From: RUG11237 sp964450185
GTDB lineage: Bacteria; Bacillota; Clostridia; Lachnospirales; Lachnospiraceae
Direction of reading: 5' to 3'
Assembly (NCBI GenBank): GCA_964450185.1
Contig: CAYVCL010000043.1
Span: forward strand, 1-26,797
Length of the DNA: 26,797 nucleotides
Shown here piece after piece: positions 21,969 to 26,797 of the stretch. Numbering within the stretch: the first letter of the stretch is position 1; every line of letters starts with the position of its first letter. The translations under genes and the position numbers were made by a program. The notes below the pieces were generated by a model, which saw only the letters and a list, made by a program, of their open reading frames with translations, was not told where the DNA came from and ran no database searches.

Positions 21969-23219
21969 CTATTTTTTATTCTTCTCGTCTAACTTCCTCA
22001 CCATATTAGCTCTTGCTGCTATACTATCTGGATTTGCAGATACCTTTTTATAATATTCATTTGCTTTTTGCAGTTGTTCTTCCTTTTCCTTTTGGGATAA
22101 TCCGGAAGATTCGATTGCTTTCGCATTCATTTTTGCTGCTTCCGCCAATGCTCTCTCTGTAAAACTTTGTTTTTGCTTTTTCTTTCCGGCTTTTTCAATG
22201 TTTTTCTTGATTTCTTCATCCAAATCAATGCTATCAAGATGTTTATTTGTGATTATCTGAATTACAGATCGAACCACCGGACCGGCAATCCAGTAAAGTC
22301 CAACACCCACCGGCAATGAATAACAGAAAAATGCTGACATAATCGGCATACTGTAATTCATCATTTTCATGGAGGCCATCATTGGATTTTCTTCCTGACC
22401 TTCCATCTGTGGCTGTGGCATTAATTTAATGTTAATCCACTGAGCAAGCGCTCCAAGCACCGGAATTGCAATCGCTCCCAATACCAATACAAAAGAGCCT
22501 GTTTTAAATGCCTCTGAAATAATACTGGATGGAGAATTTAATATGTTAATTCCAAAAAAGCTGTTATATTCTTCCAACTGCTGAACAGTTGTTGCTATAT
22601 CCCCAGCCATATCCGGGAACTTTTCAGCTAATTCCGCCCATTCTGTATCATTAAATTTATACAACACATCAATAAATGTATTAGATAATGTATAATCTGA
22701 TTTTCCAAATCCCTTTGTGGCACCAATTTCTTTAATATATGCTGTGGCAGCATCTGTTGCCATTAATTTACCTACCAAACCTTCATACACAAGTTTGATT
22801 TTTGTAACATACGCCGGAATATTGTAAATTACACGATATAATCCGTACATAACCGGAATTGTGATAAACATCTGTAAACAGCTTCCTGCGGATGATACTC
22901 CATATTTCGCCTGAACTGCTTTCATTTCTTCGTTCATACGCATCATAGATTCATTATCTCTCTTATTTGCGTACTTTTTCTGAATCGCCTGAATTTCAGG
23001 ATTCATTTTCGCAGAAAGTCTTGAAAATTTCTGCTGTTTTATTGTTAATGGCATCATTAACAAATAAATAATAACGGTAAAAAGAATAATGGCGATACCA
23101 ACATTTGGTATTCCAATTTTGTACAAAAGTTCAAATATACCATTCATTAAAAAACCTAACAGCTTCGCTACCGGTCCAATAATAAAAGTTGAATTTTGTG
23201 TCAATAAAATGCTAGTCAA
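21969..23219 (-). CDS. yidC: Membrane protein insertase YidC
   Basis: A 416-residue Oxa1/YidC/Alb3 family insertase that helps proteins fold into the cytoplasmic membrane with or without SecYEG. It shows the core segment MPLTIKQQKFSRLSAKMNPEIQ, the coiled C1 loop (IQKKYANKRDNESMMRMNEE), GSCLQMFITIPVMYGLYRVI, and the late helices MNYSMPIMSAFFCYSLPVGVGLYWI, followed by a Lys-rich C-terminal tail of about 85 residues. The start codon is TTG at 23219, with GGAGG 8 nt upstream, so its translation may be held down. No lipobox Cys is apparent at the N-terminus. The extended tail and the loop between helices 2 and 3 are longer than in B. subtilis SpoIIIJ. Confidence 0.95.
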   Translation of the reverse strand: MTSILLTQNSTFIIGPVAKLLGFLMNGIFELLYKIGIPNVGIAIILFTVIIYLLMMPLTIKQQKFSRLSAKMNPEIQAIQKKYANKRDNESMMRMNEEMKAVQAKYGVSSAGSCLQMFITIPVMYGLYRVIYNIPAYVTKIKLVYEGLVGKLMATDAATAYIKEIGATKGFGKSDYTLSNTFIDVLYKFNDTEWAELAEKFPDMAGDIATTVQQLEEYNSFFGINILNSPSSIISEAFKTGSFVLVLGAIAIPVLGALAQWINIKLMPQPQMEGQEENPMMASMKMMNYSMPIMSAFFCYSLPVGVGLYWIAGPVVRSVIQIITNKHLDSIDLDEEIKKNIEKAGKKKQKQSFTERALAEAAKMNAKAIESSGLSQKEKEEQLQKANEYYKKVSANPDSIAARANMVRKLDEKNKK

Positions 23220-23233
23220 CTTTTTTCCTCCTT

Positions 23234-23443
23234 CTATGGAACAGGATCGAATCCACCTCTTGAGAATGGATTACACCTTAATATTCTCCATGCAGCAAGT
23301 ATTCCTCCCTTAACTGCACCGTATTTTTCCACTGCCTCTAACCCATACTGGGAACAGGTTGGATAGTAAGGACATCTTGTCCTTTTCATTGGAGAGATAT
23401 ATTTTCTATAAAATTTAATCATGAAGATTAATATTTTTTTCAT
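23234..23443 (-). CDS. yidD: Membrane protein insertion efficiency factor YidD
   Basis: A 69-residue protein of the YidD family, with the invariant YRKYISP, RCPYYPTCSQYGLEAVEKYG and ILRCNPFSRGGFDPVP. An N-terminal amphipathic helix places it at the inner face of the membrane, where it assists YidC-dependent insertion. It overlaps the 3' end of rnpA by 29 nt, and yidC starts 14 nt after it. Confidence 0.96.
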   Translation of the reverse strand: MKKILIFMIKFYRKYISPMKRTRCPYYPTCSQYGLEAVEKYGAVKGGILAAWRILRCNPFSRGGFDPVP

Positions 23444-23786
23444 TTTTCACATCTTTTCTTACACTCTGTAATTTTGCAATGTGCAATAACGCACTTTCCA
23501 TATCAAAGTAACTAATATCCTTTGCACTGACTCTTGCCACTACAATAAAATCATATCCCTGCTCAAACTTTTCTTCATTTAAACGATAACTTTCTCTGAT
23601 TAAGCGGGTTACTCTGTGTCTTACCACACTGTTTCCCACTTTTTTGCTGACAGAGATTCCAAGACGGTTTCTGTCCGTATTATTTTTCATTTTATACATA
23701 ACCAGATAACGGTTTGCAAAGGATTTTCCATTCCTATAAACAATTTGAAAATCGTTTCTTTTTTTCAGTGACTCTGTAAATAACAT
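23415..23786 (-). CDS. rnpA: Ribonuclease P protein component
   Basis: A 123-residue basic protein that, with the RNase P RNA, removes 5' leaders from pre-tRNA. It has the N-terminal LKKRNDFQIVYRNGKSFANRYLV, NRLGISVSKKVGNSV and the RNA-binding helix RHRVTRLIRESYR, where His replaces the Asn of the classical RNR motif. AAAGGA precedes the ATG by 8 nt. It lies 85 nt downstream of rpmH. Confidence 0.96.
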   Translation of the reverse strand: MLFTESLKKRNDFQIVYRNGKSFANRYLVMYKMKNNTDRNRLGISVSKKVGNSVVRHRVTRLIRESYRLNEEKFEQGYDFIVVARVSAKDISYFDMESALLHIAKLQSVRKDVKNEKNINLHD

Positions 23787-23871
23787 TTTTGCGGTCCTTT
23801 CTACCAGACACGAATTTTAATTTCTACTGCTAACTGCTTAATATAGAAGAAAAGACCACATAAAATGCGGC

Positions 23872-24006
23872 CTACGCTGATAATTGCTTTCTTCCTTTTG
23901 CTCTTCTTGCAGCTAAAACTTTTCTTCCGCCTGGTGTACTCATTCTGCTTCTGAAACCATGAACTTTGCTTCTAGATCTTTTCTTAGGCTGAAATGTCAT
24001 TTTCAT
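23872..24006 (-). CDS. rpmH: 50S ribosomal protein L34
   Basis: A 44-residue, very basic protein beginning MKMTFQPKKRSRSKVHGFR and ending RRAKGRKQLSA, an unmistakable L34. A GGAGGTG ribosome site lies 8 nt before the ATG at 24006. It heads the rpmH-rnpA-yidD-yidC-jag operon, diverging from dnaA across oriC. Confidence 0.98.
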   Translation of the reverse strand: MKMTFQPKKRSRSKVHGFRSRMSTPGGRKVLAARRAKGRKQLSA

Positions 24007-24048
24007 ATCGATTGCACCTCCATTCCCTGTTTAAAAAACATCACTCCA

Positions 24049-24077
24049 CTTATAGTCAGAAACCGCCCCCAAGTCAA
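24049..24077 (-). promoter_or_regulatory. Promoter of rpmH
   Basis: On the minus strand TTGACT (24077-24072), 17 nt, TATAAG (24054-24049), about 43 nt upstream of the start codon. Confidence 0.8.
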
Positions 24078-24207
24078 GCAAATCATTTATTTTTATAAAA
24101 ATTTTAATTATTTTTCATCCACACCCTGTGAAAAGGGATCGGTTAATTTGTGTAAAACCCACTTAAAATTAAAAAATTTTTAATTAATGTGAACATCCTA
24201 ATCCACT

Positions 24208-24239
24208 TTATCCACAAGTTGTTAACAAAATGTGGATAA
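24208..24239. repeat. Palindromic pair of consensus DnaA boxes
   Basis: Two perfect boxes face each other (TTATCCACA ... TGTGGATAA) around the perfect palindrome TTGTTAACAA, making a 32-bp near-perfect palindrome with only one non-matching pair outside the centre. Confidence 0.85.
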
Positions 24240-24441
24240 GTGTTAGTAAAATGTGTTTAAATCATTTAACAACTCGAAAAATTTGTTTATTTCATGCGGT
24301 TTTCCACTATGTTGATTATTTTTTCCCACTTATTCACATTAATCCTCATTTTAACTTAAAAAATACCTGGATTTTGTGTATAAAACACATAAAATCACTC
24401 CCATTTCACATCTTTTTCCACACATCGGTTAAAGTTTTTTA

Positions 24442-24468
24442 TTGCGAAATTAAATCTAATAGTATAAT
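24442..24468 (+). promoter_or_regulatory. Possible dnaA promoter
   Basis: A TATAAT at 24463-24468 with TTGCGA 15 nt upstream (spacing short) or TTATTG 18 nt upstream. A weak DnaA box (24505-24513) lies in the predicted leader, compatible with autoregulation. Confidence 0.45.
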
Positions 24469-24588
24469 ATAGAGTAGATGAATTGTTTTTATCTGTCAGA
24501 AGTGTGTGGAAAAGAACGCCTTGCGTATTTTTTATACACTATTAATCATGCAACAAGAAATTTGAAGAAACGGAAGTAGGAATCATAA

Positions 24589-25953
24589 ATGGAACTCATA
24601 TTACAAAAATGGAATGAAATTATTGAATCTATTAAAATTGAACACGAGGTATCTAACATTGCCTTTACCACTTGGCTGGTTCCATTAAAACCATACAAAT
24701 TAGAAGGAAATACCTTACTTATTCTTACACCAAAGGAACTCGCCATCAGTTATATTGAAAGAAAATATTCTTTAGCTATCATGGTGGCAGTAGCCGAATT
24801 TACCGGTATGGAATATCAGATTTCTTTCATTAGTAATGAAGATGTTGATAAAAAGGATTTATCACCGAAGGAAGAACCAAAACAGTTAAGTTCTATTTCT
24901 GTAGCAACTGCTGCGGAAAAAGCCAACTTAAATCCAAAATATACATTTGATACTTTTATCGTAGGAAGCAACAACCGTTTTGCGCACTCTGCAGCCTTAG
25001 CTGTTGCGGAAGAACCGGGACAGTTGTACAACCCTCTGTTTTTATACGGGGGTGCCGGATTAGGGAAAACCCATTTGATGCATTCCATTGCACATTATAT
25101 ATTAGAAAAAAATCCGGAAGCGCGAGTACTGTACACTACCAGTGAAGCTTTTACCAACGAACTGATTGAATCCATTCGAAATGGTAACAGTTCTTCTATG
25201 AGTAAATTCAGGGACAAGTACCGCAATATTGATGTTTTATTAATCGATGATATTCAGTTTATTATAGGTAAAGAAAGTACACAGGAAGAATTTTTCCATA
25301 CTTTCAACCACCTGCACAGTTTAAGAAAACATATTATTATATCTTCCGATAAGCCGCCAAAAGATATCGAAACTTTGGAAGAACGACTTCGTTCCCGCTT
25401 CGAAATGGGCTTAACAGCTGATATTTCTCTGCCTGATTACGAAACACGAATGGCTATTCTTCGTAAAAAGGTAGAATTAGATAACTTTGATATTGATGAT
25501 AAGGTTATTGAATACATTGCTACTAATATTAAATCTAACATCAGAGAGTTAGAAGGCGCTCTGAATAAATTGATTGCTTTATATAAATTAGAAAAGAAAC
25601 CAATTACGGTTGAACTGGCAGAATCTGAATTAAAGGATATTATTTCTCCGGATACACCAAGAGAAGTGACTCCACAGTTGATTCTTGATGTGGTGGCAGA
25701 CCATTTCCACGTATCACCGGACGATATTATCTCCAGTAAACGCCAGTCAGAAATTGTAATGCCACGCCAGATTGTAATGTACCTTTGCAGGGATACCGGA
25801 AAATTCTCATTAAAGAATATCGGTAAGTTCCTTGGAGGAAGGGATCACACTACAATTATTCATGGAGCTGATAAGATTGAGGCTGAAATTCAGAAGTCAG
25901 AATCTTTAAGCAGCACCATCGATACCATTAAGAAAAAAATAAATCCACATTAA
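24589..25953 (+). CDS. dnaA: Chromosomal replication initiator protein DnaA
   Basis: A 454-residue initiator of normal length. Domain I (1-80) has FTTWLVPLKPYKL. The AAA+ domain begins KYTFDTFIVGSNNRFAHSAALAVAE, with Walker A GGAGLGKTH, Walker B VLLIDDIQFI, sensor and arginine-finger segments (LEERLRSRFEMGLTADI), then a lid with NIRELEGALNKLI. The DNA-binding domain IV carries MPRQIVMYLCRD and the DnaA signature GGRDHTTIIHG. It binds the boxes in the adjacent oriC, opens the duplex and also regulates transcription. TAGGA lies about 8 nt before the ATG. Confidence 0.98.
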   Translation: MELILQKWNEIIESIKIEHEVSNIAFTTWLVPLKPYKLEGNTLLILTPKELAISYIERKYSLAIMVAVAEFTGMEYQISFISNEDVDKKDLSPKEEPKQLSSISVATAAEKANLNPKYTFDTFIVGSNNRFAHSAALAVAEEPGQLYNPLFLYGGAGLGKTHLMHSIAHYILEKNPEARVLYTTSEAFTNELIESIRNGNSSSMSKFRDKYRNIDVLLIDDIQFIIGKESTQEEFFHTFNHLHSLRKHIIISSDKPPKDIETLEERLRSRFEMGLTADISLPDYETRMAILRKKVELDNFDIDDKVIEYIATNIKSNIRELEGALNKLIALYKLEKKPITVELAESELKDIISPDTPREVTPQLILDVVADHFHVSPDDIISSKRQSEIVMPRQIVMYLCRDTGKFSLKNIGKFLGGRDHTTIIHGADKIEAEIQKSESLSSTIDTIKKKINPH

Positions 25954-26072
25954 GGTGTTTACAAAATGTTAAAACTATGTTGAACGGCTGTGATTGAAAA
26001 AATCGCCAAAAAGTTATTCCAACTTTGTACCTTGGTTGTCTTTTCGTTTTGCACCGTACTTTTCCTTAGACA

Positions 26073-26103
26073 AACTCCTTGAAAATCAAGGGTTCTAGGA
26101 GTT
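26073..26103. repeat. Overlapping alternative hairpins in the dnaA-dnaN gap
   Basis: AACTCCT pairs with AGGAGTT (26073-26079, 26097-26103), while CCTTG can instead pair with CAAGG (26077-26081, 26087-26091). The two pairings compete for the same CCT. The rest of this 237-nt gap shows a small AAAGTT/AACTTT hairpin and AT-rich DNA, with no clear dnaN promoter. Confidence 0.4.
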
Positions 26104-26181
26104 ATTAACATTTTCACACCCCCTAATAATAATATTACGGATTTTTAAAATATATATATTCATGGCAAGCCTCGAAAGGAG

Positions 26182-26190
26182 TTATTCACA
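26182..26190 (+). promoter_or_regulatory. DnaA box directly before the dnaN start codon
   Basis: TTATTCACA, a consensus DnaA box (TTATNCACA), fills the space between the AAAGGAG ribosome site and the ATG of dnaN. Confidence 0.55.
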
Positions 26191-26797
26191 ATGAAACTTA
26201 TCTGTAGTAAAGCGAATCTTTTACACGGGGTAAACATAGTTATGAAGGCAGTACCTTCTAAAACCACTATGTCTATTCTGGAATGTATTTTGATTGATGC
26301 ATCTACCAATGAAATAAAATTTACAGCCAACGATATGGAACTTGGCATTGAAACGAAAGTAGACGGCGATATTATTGAAAAAGGTATTATAGCTCTGGAT
26401 GCTAAAATCTTTTCTGAAATTGTAAGAAAGCTTCCAGACAATGATGTAGTAATTGAAACAGATGAAAATTATAAAACTGTAATTACTTGTGAAAAAGCAA
26501 AATTCACAATTATCGGAAAATCAGGAGATGATTTCTCTTATCTTCCAATGATTGAAAAGAATTCTTCTATCACAATTTCACAGTTTACTTTGAAAGAAGT
26601 TATTCGTCAGACGATTTTTAGTATTGCTGATAATGATAACAACAAGATGATGACCGGTGAACTTTTCGAAATTAACGAAAATGAATTAAAGGTTGTTTCT
26701 TTGGATGGACATAGAATTTCTATTCGTAAAATTCAGTTGAAGGAAGATTATCCGTTTACAAAAGTAATTGTTCCTGGAAAAACTTTGAATGAAATCA
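26191..26797 (+). CDS. dnaN: DNA polymerase III beta sliding clamp, 3' end outside window
   Basis: The first 202 codons of the beta clamp, which tethers the replicative polymerase to DNA. The start MKLICSKANLLHGVNIVMKAVPSKTT is typical, as are domain-1 strands LDAKIFSEIVRKLPDNDV and IGKSGDDFSYLP and the domain-2 start ISQFTLKEVIRQTIFSI with RP/GELFE and VSLDGHRISIR. The gene follows dnaA in the usual order. AAAGGAG lies about 10 nt upstream of the ATG. The frame runs open off the right edge. Confidence 0.97.
   Translation, partial: MKLICSKANLLHGVNIVMKAVPSKTTMSILECILIDASTNEIKFTANDMELGIETKVDGDIIEKGIIALDAKIFSEIVRKLPDNDVVIETDENYKTVITCEKAKFTIIGKSGDDFSYLPMIEKNSSITISQFTLKEVIRQTIFSIADNDNNKMMTGELFEINENELKVVSLDGHRISIRKIQLKEDYPFTKVIVPGKTLNEI

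Larger units (their letters stand above)
24083..24540. other. Chromosomal replication origin region (oriC)
   Basis: The AT-rich rpmH-dnaA gap carries a cluster of DnaA boxes: TTATCCACA at 24208-24216 (+), its complement at 24231-24239 (-), TTATTCACA at 24330-24338 (+), and weaker TCATCCACA at 24115-24123, TTTTCCACA at 24414-24422 (+) and TGTGGAAAA at 24505-24513 (-). Very AT-rich stretches at 24083-24117 and 24165-24187 are candidate unwinding sites. Position between rpmH and dnaA is the usual one in Firmicutes. Confidence 0.85.

Overview
The window is low-GC Firmicutes DNA, most likely from a gut Lachnospiraceae-type clostridium. The right half carries the conserved Gram-positive replication-origin neighbourhood: mnmE, mnmG and rsmG; then jag, yidC, yidD, rnpA and rpmH on the minus strand; then oriC, dnaA and the start of dnaN on the plus strand. 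No rRNA, tRNA, CRISPR array or insertion sequence is visible.

Positions 1-3700 hold an agr-type quorum-sensing locus. It has a GHKL sensor kinase cut by the left edge (plus strand), a small AgrD-like peptide, a LytTR response regulator, a degenerate ABC-ATPase-like protein without catalytic motifs, and AgrB with its catalytic His/Cys pair. A good sigma-A-type promoter with an upstream inverted repeat precedes agrB.

Positions 3750-10280 hold a complete minus-strand sactipeptide operon closely related to the subtilosin A (sbo-alb) system of Bacillus subtilis. A 55-codon precursor gene encodes a 35-residue core that looks like a variant of subtilosin A. It is followed by a radical SAM/SPASM maturase (AlbA-like), two M16-peptidase-related proteins (AlbE/AlbF-like), a polytopic membrane protein (AlbG position), a small two-helix protein (AlbB-like), an ABC ATPase (AlbC-like) and an ABC permease (AlbD-like). 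Relative to B. subtilis the BCD and EFG blocks are swapped. The adjacent agr locus is an obvious candidate regulator, but that link is inference.

Positions 10400-18150 hold a plus-strand alpha/beta hydrolase, the minus-strand mnmE-mnmG-rsmG genes and plus-strand mtnN. Their intergenic gaps contain large hairpin elements. Four of these (11518-11703, 11926-12113, 16748-16924, 17057-17228) form one family: internal-loop strands are conserved, while the helices differ in sequence yet stay complementary. They come as two inverted pairs. A 236-bp branched hairpin and a 78-bp hairpin lie between mnmG and mnmE. I do not recognise this family.

Positions 18150-21330 hold a chemoreceptor gene and a lipoprotein solute-binding protein without transporter permeases. 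Positions 21333-26797 hold the origin region, with a palindromic DnaA-box pair in oriC and another DnaA box directly before the dnaN start codon.
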